Positions 11,959 to 22,525 of a DNA stretch of 64,000 bases are shown here, in pieces. Source of the stretch: Trichoplusia ni (taxonomy: Eukaryota > Arthropoda > Insecta > Lepidoptera > Noctuidae); contig NC_039482.1 in assembly GCF_003590095.1 (NCBI RefSeq), positions 4,419,657 to 4,483,656 on the forward strand, in the 5' to 3' direction. Each line of letters begins with the position of its first letter. The first letter of the stretch is position 1. The position numbers and the translations under genes are program-made. The notes under the pieces are model-generated. The model made no database searches. It saw only the letters and a list, made by a program, of their open reading frames with translations, and was not told the origin of the DNA.

Positions 11959-12165
11959 CTAGTCAAGTGCGCGTTGGAATCGCGACATCGAAGAAAATTG
12001 TCAAACGGAAATAGACACCTATCCAATTTATGACCATACCAATCTTGCTTAACCTCGACTTTGATTTATTATTTTCTGCGAGACCATAAAAAGAATTACT
12101 TTAAAAACAGGTTGAATTGAGAATCTCCTCTATTTTAAAGTCGGTTAAAAATGATGAAGTTTTTT
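11959..12165 (+). repeat. dispersed repeat with a 5S-rRNA-like core, copy 2
   Basis: It begins with a head like AGTCAAGTGCGCGTTGGAAT and contains, at 12012-12058, a decayed reversed 5S-like segment (ACACCTATCCAATTTATGAC then CTTGCTTAACCTCGA). It ends with CTCCTCTATTTTAAAGTCGG and TTAAAAA. Head, core and tail order agree with the reversed copy at 48942-49185. Non-coding. Confidence 0.5.
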
Positions 12166-12499
12166 TTGTAATATTTATGCAGAAATGTGCTTAATGTTTG
12201 TAGGTAATGTTTTAGTAGAATTGCTAAATACGTGTTTCTTGGATTCCTTCGAAGATTTGTAAGATAATGTATGTATGCTTAAGAATTCTATACACATGGA
12301 TGTAATACGATATCTTTACAAGATTATACCGGCATTTCTGTAACTTTGACATTTATTTTTCTATTTTGAATGTACTCTATTTAAAACACAGAAATTACCT
12401 AAATATGTTTAGTATTCATTTGTAAAATACTTTCTAAAATTGGATGAGCTATGACCAATTACACTGTTTTTTTTATAATAACTAACTAAAGTCTTTTCT

Positions 12500-12675
12500 A
12501 GTCTTGAAGCGAATGGCAAACCGTCCGTGAAGTATCGCTGGTTCGATTCTTGCGTAGGACAAGCATTATTGTGTTACATCTAACAATAGTTTTTCTAAGT
12601 CCGGGTGTCTTTGCACATGTAACTTGACGAACCCTCTATGACACATGGGTTAAATTCCTTGAAAATATGAAAGAG
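12500..12675 (+). mobile_element. degraded tRNA-derived SINE, family B
   Basis: A B-box-like GGTTCGATTCT lies at 12540-12550. It is followed by GGACAAGCATTA and by CCGGGTGTCTTTGCACATGT with AACTTGACGA, matching the family B body. The tail reads CTATGACACATGGGTTAAAT. The A-box region is decayed. Confidence 0.65.
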
Positions 12676-12929
12676 GTATTTCTCATGCTCAAAATGGCTA
12701 CATATTGCATACTACTAACTGTTTAAGACAAAAATAGTTGTACAGATTAATTTACGATTACAACCTATGCTCTAGGCGTAGCATCTTAATAATATAATCC
12801 AACACAATTAATTTATAAACGCTCCACTTTTGCGTGATCGCGTGTGTATTGCATTTACTTTATTTCGTTCAGTCTATCGGCAAGATCAGTGCACCTACCA
12901 TGAAGTCTTAAAGAAGAACTGTTGGTATT

Positions 12930-12980
12930 ATGGAAGCGAGATACAGCTATGTGTATTGTAGAGCGCTGTCCCTCTCGCTC
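12930..12980. repeat. small hairpin repeat, copy 1
   Basis: The left arm (TGGAAGCGAGATACAGCTAT) pairs imperfectly with the right arm (GAGCGCTGTCCCTCTCGCTC). The right arm resembles those of the hairpins at 13270-13341, 20716-20766 and 44175-44224. Confidence 0.4.
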
Positions 12981-13269
12981 AAAAGAAAGAGTACTATTTT
13001 AAGTGATCGTGGTACAGGGGAAGGCTCGCTCGGGTCGCATTACCTGTTAATTAGAATAGCGATTTATATTATTGTGATCTTTATAAAATAGGCAGTTCTT
13101 TTTGATATCGCCCTATCTATCTTTGAATGTCTGTGGCAATAAATTATAGGGTCTGTTCTTTTTCTTATTCAGTCTGTGGCGGTATTATACTTAGTACGTA
13201 TGTAATTGTTACGTTGGAAAGTTCAAGCTGTGGCGATTGGATAGTTGATGTAAGATAGTGGGTATGTTG

Positions 13270-13341
13270 GGTGGAGAGGAAGAGTGTTGTCAAGACATAG
13301 ACGGCGGTATACAAAGCGTAAGGCGTTGTCCCTCTCCCACA
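13270..13341. repeat. small hairpin repeat, copy 2
   Basis: The left arm GTGGAGAGGAAGAGTGTTGT and right arm AGGCGTTGTCCCTCTCCCAC are imperfect reverse complements. The right arm is close to that of copy 1, and both are followed by a sequence containing TCGTGGTAC. Confidence 0.4.
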
Positions 13342-14016
13342 TTTGCAAAAGCCTTCGTGGTACTTTTTACAAAATTATATCGTCGTCTCTTCAAGAAAAT
13401 CCAGTTTGTTAAAGATCAAAATCAATAATTTTAATTTCAAAACCCCTTTTTTCAGCCATTTTTAAAACGTGTGACTCTAGGTTTCACGGATTCAAACCAA
13501 TTCTAGAAACCTTACGTGTAATTCTTCTTTTTGATAGACTACAAAATTTTCTGAACAGAAGCTTCTGTTTTTCATTCACATCGGCTCCAGGAAATGTCTT
13601 AATTTAGTACAACATCAAATTCTATTCTTTATCTTCTAAACTTGGACAGGAAACGGAAGGTTATTGACCTGAAACATCTCGTGTCAAACCTGGCGTGATC
13701 TCTCACGATCTGTCGTCAAGCCTTTGAAATGTGCGTGTTGGGCAAACTAATCTGTCAAACGCAGTTAAATAATGTACTAAGATATGGATTTGTTAGTTTT
13801 GTTCTTGTGGAGTTTCTTGCCCGTCATGGAGTTTCCCGACTTTTCCACAAGAATGACACTTTGGAAACGTGTAACTAGAGTCACTACTGTAACGTTTTAA
13901 AAGTACCTGAAAAACGGTCTATTTGAAATTTATTTATTTTGATTTTACTCTCTCATAAGGTGTAGAGAATTCAGGACTCTGTCAGGAGACCGTTTCTTTC
14001 TTTCGTTCGTTAATAA

Positions 14017-14130
14017 AAAAGACATGCGCAAAGACACTCAGACGCGGGACAAGCATTCGTGTATCACACAAATGCTTGTCCTACTCGGGGATCAAATTGA
14101 CGTCGCACTCAGATGGTTTGGCGTGTCACG
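14017..14130 (-). mobile_element. degraded tRNA-derived SINE, family B
   Basis: The + strand reads GACATGCGCAAAGACACTCA, then GGACAAGCATTCGTGTATCA, then CTTGTCCTACTCGGGGATCA and TGGTTTGGCGTG. These are the reverse complement of family B body and head. The B box has decayed (GATCAAATT). Confidence 0.6.
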
Positions 14131-16000
14131 GGAGGCATAACAAAAATCAAATCATATGCAAAATTTACGTATACCAGTCATAATCTATCCGTTTAGTAAA
14201 ACCAAGTAAGCGAAGTAAAAACCTTCTCCTTTCTGAAGTCGGTCAAAAATACCGTGCGAGCATCAATATTGCATGACCATAAACATGCGTATGACATCTG
14301 CGCATTATAATATGGGAGAAAGTGTGAGCTTAATGAGGTACATAAACATTAGCATCGGGTCAGGGCTCCGCGTTTTGCATATTAGGCAAGCTGGATTATG
14401 GTGGCCTGGCTTATCAATATGCATGCCTGTAAACTGTGTCTCGGCTGGATTTTGACGAAAACAGGTTCTGGAAAAGAGGATTTAGTGATGACAAAGGAGT
14501 TGCTTTGATTTTTTAATCGTTCAGTATCATTAAATGACTTGTACAAGTGCAAATTACTTCGGAGTAAAAAACGTGTAGTGTATTATGGGAATAATTGTTG
14601 TAAAAGAAACCTTTATAATTATAATATTAAACAAGATGAAGATGTATCTGTAATTAAAAATACATTAGTTAGTGATTAGTCGGCGTTAGTTGTTGAAATG
14701 CGATTAATTTTGCTCTCAACTTTGAGGAGTAAAAGCTATAGGTATACTGTATAGCAGATACTCGGTAATCTGTATAGCAAATAATGGGATTAGGGCATGT
14801 ATTTTTTTAATAAATACATGCATAAAATAAATATATAATTGAAATATATCGCTAACAGCAATTCAAAAAGAACTTTATATAAAGGCTTATAAATATCAAA
14901 TTATGTTGACAAGTTTGACTTCAAATTAAAACGACTGAGCCAAATGGGATCAAATGACACGCCTATGTATTTTGCATACCCTTAAGTGTTAAGGGCTGTC
15001 CTCACCTAACATTTAATTTATTTTATTCGTTTGTATTGCACTTTAACACCAAAAAACTATCTAGAAAAAAAATCACATTTCAAAACAACGTTTGCCAAGT
15101 CAGTTGTGTTTTAAAAGTAACATGAGCAGAAACATTTGACGGAAACTATTATTAATTTCTGTTACAAATACTTATTGTACGTATTTTTTTTTCTAAACTG
15201 CATGGCACGCGCTAGAAACACATCTGGAGATTACATTTTCGCTATTATATCACTTATACACCTCGCAATAGAGTTTATAATTCTATGAGTGTTAAAAACA
15301 GATGGACCGAATCAGCTGTTGTGATAGAAATTGTAATTTGAACTTAATTACTTGTGCAATATGGTTGATTTTGATGTTTCACGGGTTGTTACAGGGTTGT
15401 CTATTGTGATCTAAACATCTGCTCTAACCTTTTGGTGGCACTAAAGGTGCCATTTTTTTTTATTGAATAGAAGAACACACGTGGCATAACTTTGAAGACA
15501 GATTTGTTGAAGTTGATTATAAGCAGACTGTTTCGTATAAAAAAATATATTTTAAAATTATTCCATGCCAAGAAAAAATGTTTGGAAATGCTAATATCCT
15601 AAACTACACTTATACATTCAGTAATACAAAGAACTATATTTAGCAAAACTTAGAACTTCTAGTTACAAAAACTTGTCAAATCGTAGTAAATGGTGTCAAA
15701 CACGACGATAATCACTATCGTGTTTTTTGCTTCGACTAAAATTCGTTAATAAGTATTATTTCGCTTCACATACGTGTATCTCATAAATATATTATTTGGA
15801 ACAAAGCTAAACTCATTCCGACTTCCAGTATCGCTCATACATGATGACTGTGTTTTATCATTGAACCCAAACATTTTCGTAACTCATCAGTAAAAGACCT
15901 TACACAGGCACTTTAGACCTTAATATGGTACTTTAAACCCTTTTAGGAAAGTCTAAACAAAGAGACCGACGGTTCAAGTAAACATAAAGTACAAACTTTT

Positions 16001-19000
16001 TACGACGTGAAGCAATGCGCGTGCGTGCGGCAGCGGCGTTTTTGATCGCTTAATCAAATAGTAGGGTTCCTTTAGGCGATAAAAACCATGGAGAACTAGT
16101 ACGCTAAGAATAAAGTTTATTATTATTGTAGATTTCGTGAGGCGAGTGACAGTGAGTGGGCTAAAAGAATATTACGAGAGCTTTTAAAGTTTAGAAAAAA
16201 TGCTTACGTTTTTAACTGATTATAGCATATACTGATAATTCATCTGACAGGCGCACTTTTGAACTATCTTATGCAAAATGATCATACATCTTAATTAACC
16301 ACGGCAGTTTGAGCAGAAATCTTATGTAAGACAGAGTTTCTTAAAATAAACAAACCAGTCTCAAGAATAGAAAAATCGCTGATCAATCAGGTTTGGCTCG
16401 GTAAGCTCTAAGTGATTCGACGTCAATCACTATTTCTTTATTCTTACACTAAAATAAAAAATAACAGACGGAACCACAAGCAAAACTAGTTCAATATGTT
16501 TTATAAATTCGTGCAAACGCCGTCACACTCTATTTGAGGTAGTGGAAATTTGGAACTGTTCGCACCTGTGTTAATATCTATGTTTTGTGCAATAAATATT
16601 TATAAAACCAATATTTGTTTTTACAATCCAAGGTCAGTACTAAGTGAAATACGAAAGCAATATTTAATTAATTGAAACGGAAGGAAATGTCGTTCTACTT
16701 TTATTTTAATGGGATTAAGGACTCTTAATGCGAAATACCTTCAATACCTACAAAAGCAAAAATTGCTTGTTTTGTGCAAAATGGGCAATGTCTGTGCAAC
16801 GAGCAAATATTTGCTTTTGCGGTTGGAGTTGCTAAAAACTCGGGTGCACAAAACCGGTTTGCCTTTACGACTTTAGAATCATTATTCATTCTGTAAATCT
16901 TTTAATACGATAAGCTTAATCTTGACCACAGTCTTGCCTAAACGAGGTCGACGAAAGAGAACGCCTAGGTATCTCTAAAATTCACCAAACATGCAATATC
17001 CTATTACGTAAGTACGCTTGCCTAGTAGGCCCCGGTTTCCTCAAATTCATTATTGTAGCAGTTTCGTCATTGTTCAAACTTGCCTAAAAAGCGGAGAACC
17101 GTTGGACAATAGTGTCAAAGTCAGAGACGTCAAACAACAGTGGTTGCGCAACCTTAGGTGTCAAGTTTCTGAATGAAAACTCATTGTAAACTATTTATCG
17201 TGTCGTCACGTGCGTAAATTTTACAGCAAATAGGAGAACAAATTTATTTCTTGCTGCCTAAGAAACCGCTGTCTGTTTTTGTTGACCGTAACACTTAGGT
17301 AATAGAAGCGTAAATAAGTTTACGTTTCGTGATACGACCGCAAGCATTTCTTTGCAGGGGGTCAGCCTGCATACTTAGCGTTTACCGTTTGTTACACCTT
17401 TTGGTTTAGAAAATAAGGGTTATATTTGCTTGCTGTGCACTGGCCAGTGGGAGGTTCGTTGAACCGAATCACAGCTAAGTAAATAAATAGGTGGCCGCAC
17501 GTCTAAGATGCAAGTGTGAAAAAAAGCGATTCCGTTGCGGTACTTTGCGTCTTTGTATTAGATAATTTAAGTGCTAAGCAAGGAATGAAACCAATAAGTG
17601 GTTAATACAATATTAGAGTATACAAAGGCTATTAGCACGGTGCTTTCTTTTTTATAACAAGTAATTGTAACGCGGGAGAACGTGGTTGCAAATAAAAAAT
17701 CTTCTTTCAATTTATGTTAATTTAGTTAAATCAAATTTAGTACCGATTTGATTGGTACTTTTCTATGTACATAGGAAAAGATCTTTTCCCAGCATTGGGA
17801 CATTCACAGGTCGTTTTATTAATTAATATTGTCAGTTTAAGGCTTTTTGTTGCTCAATAAATGGACCATTAACACCGTTAGAGGATTAAAAGATGACAAC
17901 ACATATGTGGCCTTTTTATTGTGCCCTGTGGCTACGTTTATGATTAGATAAATGTTTGTTGGCTAATTTATACTTTAAAAGTGATTGTCTATCGTATGTT
18001 TTGGTTCTTTTTATGATGATAAATCCTTGTAAGGATTCTAGAGTTAATTTAGATTTAGACATTCAGTTTGGTTGAGTCTGTGAATTCACCAGAGTTACTT
18101 ATAAACGGGTGGATTTTAAAACAAATATTGTTCCATGATTTCCGCTTCCGCGAGAACACTTTCCACACTATACTTCTCTGGAAAAAAATGAAAATGAGAA
18201 TAAAATTTTGAATGAAATGTTTGTTAAACTAATTTTCGTTGCAAAATAATAATTAAAATTAGAAACCATAAACTGTATAAATTATAAAATCGATGATACA
18301 ATTTCATATTAATTTAGTCACCAAACTTGTTAAGGCTCTCTCTAACAAAATATAAACCTGATCGTTACACAATAAAATTATGAACTCTTTTCATTAACCT
18401 TGACTTCGATTTCAAATGATATGATTATGCTATTCAATCTATTCCTTTTATTGCTAAATGTAACATGTCAGTCAATTTAAGACGTCATTAAGACTCATGC
18501 TGTCTTTGTCAGTTTTAGGTGTAAGGTAGAGATAAATAGACATTCAGGAATATGTTGAAAATGGAAGAAGAACTTAACGTTTCGGTATTGGTAGAGGCTA
18601 TTTAAATATATAATAAGCTTCAAGCTCGTTGAAGCTAAGCAAGTTGCCTGCACAGACCTCATGAAAAAAAGAAGATTTCTTCAAAAGAAGAACTTTATCC
18701 GATTATTTTATCACAATAAGAACGTCGCGATCTTCAATTATTGACGTCCATACAGTGACTAACAGGTGTGCTTATTCATATTATGATAAACATTAATTTT
18801 AATATTATGTTATACTTAAATTTTAACAACAACTTCACAAGTTTTTTGAAGTCTTGCTTCAAGTAGTTTGAATACACACATCGACTGACCAGTGCACATA
18901 ACAAGAAATCCGCATAAGCATGATTATAGAACATATAATACAGTTAAATAACCAATACAGTAACACCTTACAAATAACTCTTATTCAAGCGTATTAAAGT

Positions 19001-19365
19001 TCAATTTACCACTATCAAAACGACATTACTACTTATCACACAAAAATTGTAACACATAAAGCGAATTTGGCACTATCAATCTTAATACAAGAGTTTAAGG
19101 TTTATTTTTGTGTAACTGTGGTAATATTGGTTAAAACTAATATAAACCACATGTAGTTTTAAAATTCGTGCTTTATTTGACCTCTATGCTTGTATATTGA
19201 CCAAAATTACGGTATGATGGTTTTTTATGACCTTATACAGTTATAATTGACTCCTTTCTATAGTACTATCACTATAATATCATACTTAGTCTTAAAGATG
19301 ATATAAGGAGCACATTAATGTTTTGCTATAAGTGTGCCCTGCAGTTTCACTCACTTTGTTTAGGG
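16001..19365. other. non-coding stretch, no recognisable gene
   Basis: Nothing coding is seen. A modest GC patch (GCGCGTGCGTGCGGCAGCGG) occurs at about 16018-16038. Two abutting palindromes lie at 17763-17789, followed by a short LINE-tail-like word (CCCAGCATTGGGACA). Confidence 0.6.
17763..17789. repeat. two abutting perfect palindromes
   Basis: CTATGTACATAG (17763-17774) is a 12-bp palindrome sharing its last G with GGAAAAGATCTTTTCC (17774-17789), a 16-bp perfect palindrome. The next bases, CAGCATTGGGACA, resemble the 3' tails of moth LINEs, so the site may lie at the edge of a decayed element. Confidence 0.7.
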
Positions 19366-19470
19366 GTCCGTACACAGAAGGTAAATACGGATAATTACTT
19401 AGGTTCCGTTGCATGTCTGTGTATACGTTTGTTTCTCATGAACTGTGATAGCTAAATTGTTAAAATTTCA
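19366..19470 (-). repeat. tail of the 5S-like repeat family
   Basis: The + strand reads GGGGTCCGTACACAGAAGGT, then TTAGGTTCCGTTGCATGTCT, then CTCATGAACTGTGATAGCTA and AATTTCA. This is the reverse complement of the tail at 8160-8245 and 23700-23830. Confidence 0.55.
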
Positions 19471-19685
19471 GTTAGTTAAGATTTATTTATTCTGCTTTCG
19501 CTTAAACAAAAATATCATTTCATATCCCATATTTATGTGAATTTTCGGTGTACATAAATTGTAAAATAAATAAATAAGCATTTTGGGTGATTACATTTTC
19601 TTGAAAATAAAAGTTCCAAGTTTAGTGGTTAGATATAACGGGCACTAAAAAACACACACATATGATTTGTATTAAATAATTGGTA

Positions 19686-19762
19686 TAAAACAAATGCTTG
19701 TTCACCACAAAGATCGAACCTGCTACCTATCACAAACAGTGGGTGAGATGACCTCAACCGTT
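19686..19762 (-). mobile_element. short SINE B remnant
   Basis: CAAATGCTTGTTCACCACAA followed by GATCGAACC and GATGACCTCAACC is the reversed B box and head of family B. Confidence 0.45.
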
Positions 19763-20074
19763 TACTTGTCATAGACTAAAATGATGTTAGTAGAATGCAG
19801 TACTTATTAGTTACTTCCAAGATATATTTTTTTGACCAGGTTATCTAATACATAAAAATCTCCCGTACGACTCTATTACATATAATTACATTATCTTGGA
19901 CCTTTAAATGTCAATACAGATCGTAATTTGATACATCATTGTTGTATATAGCTTTATGAACTAAATATATATTACGTTTGAATATCAATGGGTTACTGCC
20001 AACCCCCTTAGGCGCTTTGTACACGGTAAGACTAGCCTTCGGTATTTTGGTCTCCAAGCGATTACTGCTATACA

Positions 20075-20300
20075 AATTCAAGGAAGTGGTAGTAGCTATC
20101 ACACCAAACCCAGTAAGTGAAGTGTCGCGGGTTCGATCCTCGCGTTGCACAAGCGTTTATGTAATCTACATATGGTTGGCGTCTGGGTCTCTTTGTACAT
20201 GTAGCCATGTGCTTGAATATTTGTGATACCCCCGCGATACAAGGATTAAATTGCATAGTGTGGGAGTCGTTACCAATATAAAAAAAGTATTTTTTTTAAC
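20075..20300 (+). mobile_element. tRNA-derived SINE, family B
   Basis: The B box GGTTCGATCCT is intact at 20130-20140. The body includes GGCGTCTGGGTCTCTTTGTA, CATGTAGCCATGTGCTTGAA, TATTTGTGATACCCCCGCGA and TACAAGG, then an A-rich tail. It is one of the better-preserved copies. The A-box half is diverged. Confidence 0.7.
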
Positions 20301-20715
20301 ATGTAGTAATTGGCGTTTAATATATTTTAATTTCTTTAGGTGTCAACTTACTCATTGTACACACACCGACTACTGTTTCTGTACTTCCGGGTCATTGGAA
20401 ACTAAATTCGTAGGAAATAAGACCTTTAACACCTGATGTGTATAAGGCATCAGCTGTTAGCTTGAATAAATGTTTTGGAAACAATTGAACAGTTCTCGAA
20501 GTATTCTGCCAACATTCCGAGAACAAAATTTAAACAAACATATTAAGATTGAATGAGCTGATCAATTGATTGTTTGATCAGTTATCTGATCGCCCGATTC
20601 AAGTGTTGTTCATAAAGTTCATTGGGTGACGATCAAATGAACAAATGATCGTTTGATTTATGTGCAAACTGTAGATACTTATAAGACCGATGTTTAAATT
20701 GCTGTTATTGTAATT

Positions 20716-20766
20716 GTGGAAAAGGGATGGCTCTACACTTCATAGAGCTCCATCTCCCTTCCACAC
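20716..20766. repeat. small hairpin repeat, copy 3
   Basis: GTGGAAAAGGGATGGCTCTA at the left pairs with AGAGCTCCATCTCCCTTCCA at the right with a short loop (stem about 22 bp with small bulges). The layout matches 44175-44224. Confidence 0.55.
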
Positions 20767-21899
20767 TACATATTTTTTTTTTTTATAAATTAAATGATTA
20801 AGTAATTGCTTAAGTAATGTTTATGATGTAAATTTATAGGTAATTAAACATGACAAAGCGAAACGGTATAGGCTGTTAGTAGTGTAGTGTCAGAATATGT
20901 TTTTAATTACTCAAATGTAAATAGCATAAAAGTAGTTATGTATTTGACCTGTGCCTATGTATGGGTACGGATCTTGTATTCAATCGCCTAGAAATTACGC
21001 CGTTACGGGGAATTTGATAGGTCCAACATGCACAGGTCTTGTTGAGAACTTTAATCTAAAATTTGATGAGGCATCTTAAAGGGGTATTCACACTATTCAC
21101 CTACGCTCTGCGGGGCAACAGACTTCGAATCCAAAATAGATGCAGAATCATTGCATACCACGTGTGCCAAAATAATTAGGCTATTATCCTGTATTACGTC
21201 TCATTTGCCTATTTCCCAAATGGGAGTAAATAGAAAAAATAATTATTATTTCAATTCGTCACATCGTGCCACGAATTTTTGCTGGTTTGATATTATTTAA
21301 AATTACAATTTAGCTGCCTTATGGTAATGGTGTCAAATCGGGACATTTAGTTTTAAAATTTGTCCTAGTATAATATACTCGTAATACACTATTTTTTACA
21401 AAAACACTATAAATTAATTTTATTATATAAGCGTGTCGTGTATAAACTTTAAAAATGTTTTGTTTTATCTGCATTTTCGTACGAAAGGTAGGTAGTAAAC
21501 ACCCACAATACAATGACGTAATACCTGCCTGGTTTAACCGGAGCAAATACTTGGGAAACCGGTTTAAAACTAATTTTAAATGGAACTTTTTGACAGTATT
21601 TTTATGGGTAAACAACATAACATATTTATTGAGGAAAATATATTATAAATATCGAGTTTATGTTGGATAGAGTTTAGATTCAACTACGCTTGGGATTGTC
21701 TTCCAGTCTCAACTTATTTGGATTATTTTATCTTCCATGGGACTCAGTTGACCTCAATGATGCTATTTTCATTAGTAATTGTTGTTGTCAGCAAATAAAG
21801 AGAAGTGACCATATCAAAAGCGCAATCTGGCAGTCAAGAAAATAGTTCAAAAAGTAGTTTTTGGCCCATGGTGTTTTGACAGCTTTATCGGTGACAGAT

Positions 21900-22095
21900 T
21901 TTTTTTTTAAAACGACTCCCGCGCTAAGTAGTAAGCCTTGTATCGCGGTGGTTTCACAAAAATTCAAGTCACATGCACAAAGACAGAGGACAAGCATTCA
22001 TGGATTACACAAACGCTTGCCCTACACGAGGATCGAACCGTCGCGCGCAGTGGTTTGGCTTGGTGACCTCAACTATTCGGCTGTCCGTGCAGTCG
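21900..22095 (-). mobile_element. tRNA-derived SINE, family B
   Basis: A T-rich left edge (A tail in reverse) is followed by TTGTATCGCGGTGGTTTCAC, then TTCAAGTCACATGCACAAAG, GGACAAGCATTCATGGATTA, and the reversed B box GAGGATCGAACC. It ends at the reversed head GGTGACCTCAACTATTCGGC. The two overlapping + strand open frames here are shadows of the SINE. Confidence 0.7.
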
Positions 22096-22278
22096 CAAAT
22101 GCTTTTGCAAATTAGATGGTGCAGGTTAGGATTTTTGACTCAACTCGGGATTTGCAACTGAGTCTTCGGGTTACACATTCGCTTTTGCGACAAATAGACA
22201 AACGAGACAGTCCTGATATTAATCCGTTTTAATATGCCATAATAAAGTCAAAATCTAAGAACCCAAGATCAAACTGTT

Positions 22279-22525
22279 GACGGGCCTGTTGGTCTAGTAG
22301 TTAGTGACCCTGACTGCTATACCGGAGGTCGTGGGTTCGATTCCCGCTCAGGACAAATGTTGTGTGATGAGCATGATCATTTGTTCTGGTGTCTGGGTGT
22401 AATTTATCTATAACATACATGTAATTAGAAATATATAAGTAAGTTTATCAGTTGTCTGGTTACCATAACACAAGCTCTGCTTACCTTGGGATCAGATAAC
22501 CGTGTGTGAGTGTCCCAGGATATAT
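22279..22525 (+). mobile_element. tRNA-derived SINE, family A copy 2, uninterrupted
   Basis: This is the intact reference copy of family A. The A-box-like GTTGGTCTAGTAG and B-box-like GGTTCGATTCCCG are both present. The body carries GGACAAATGTTGTGTGATGA, TTCTGGTGTCTGGGTGTAAT, TTTATCAGTTGTCTGGTTAC and CAGATAACCGTGTGTGAG. It ends in GATATATATAA. Comparison with copy 1 shows where the nested insertion occurred there. Confidence 0.8.

Larger units (their letters stand above)
12166..16000. other. non-coding stretch with two SINE B copies and two hairpin repeats
   Basis: Contains SINE B remnants at 12500-12675 and 14017-14130 and two small hairpin repeats at 12930-12980 and 13270-13341. The remainder is AT-rich with no coding signal. 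The 60-codon frame at 14273-14455 has no support. Confidence 0.55.
19471..21899. other. non-coding stretch with SINE B copies and a hairpin repeat
   Basis: Holds SINE B at 19686-19762 (reversed) and 20075-20300, and a hairpin repeat at 20716-20766. Overlapping open frames on both strands at 19911-20256 and 21319-21670 follow repeat sequence or AT-rich DNA and show no coding features. Confidence 0.55.
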
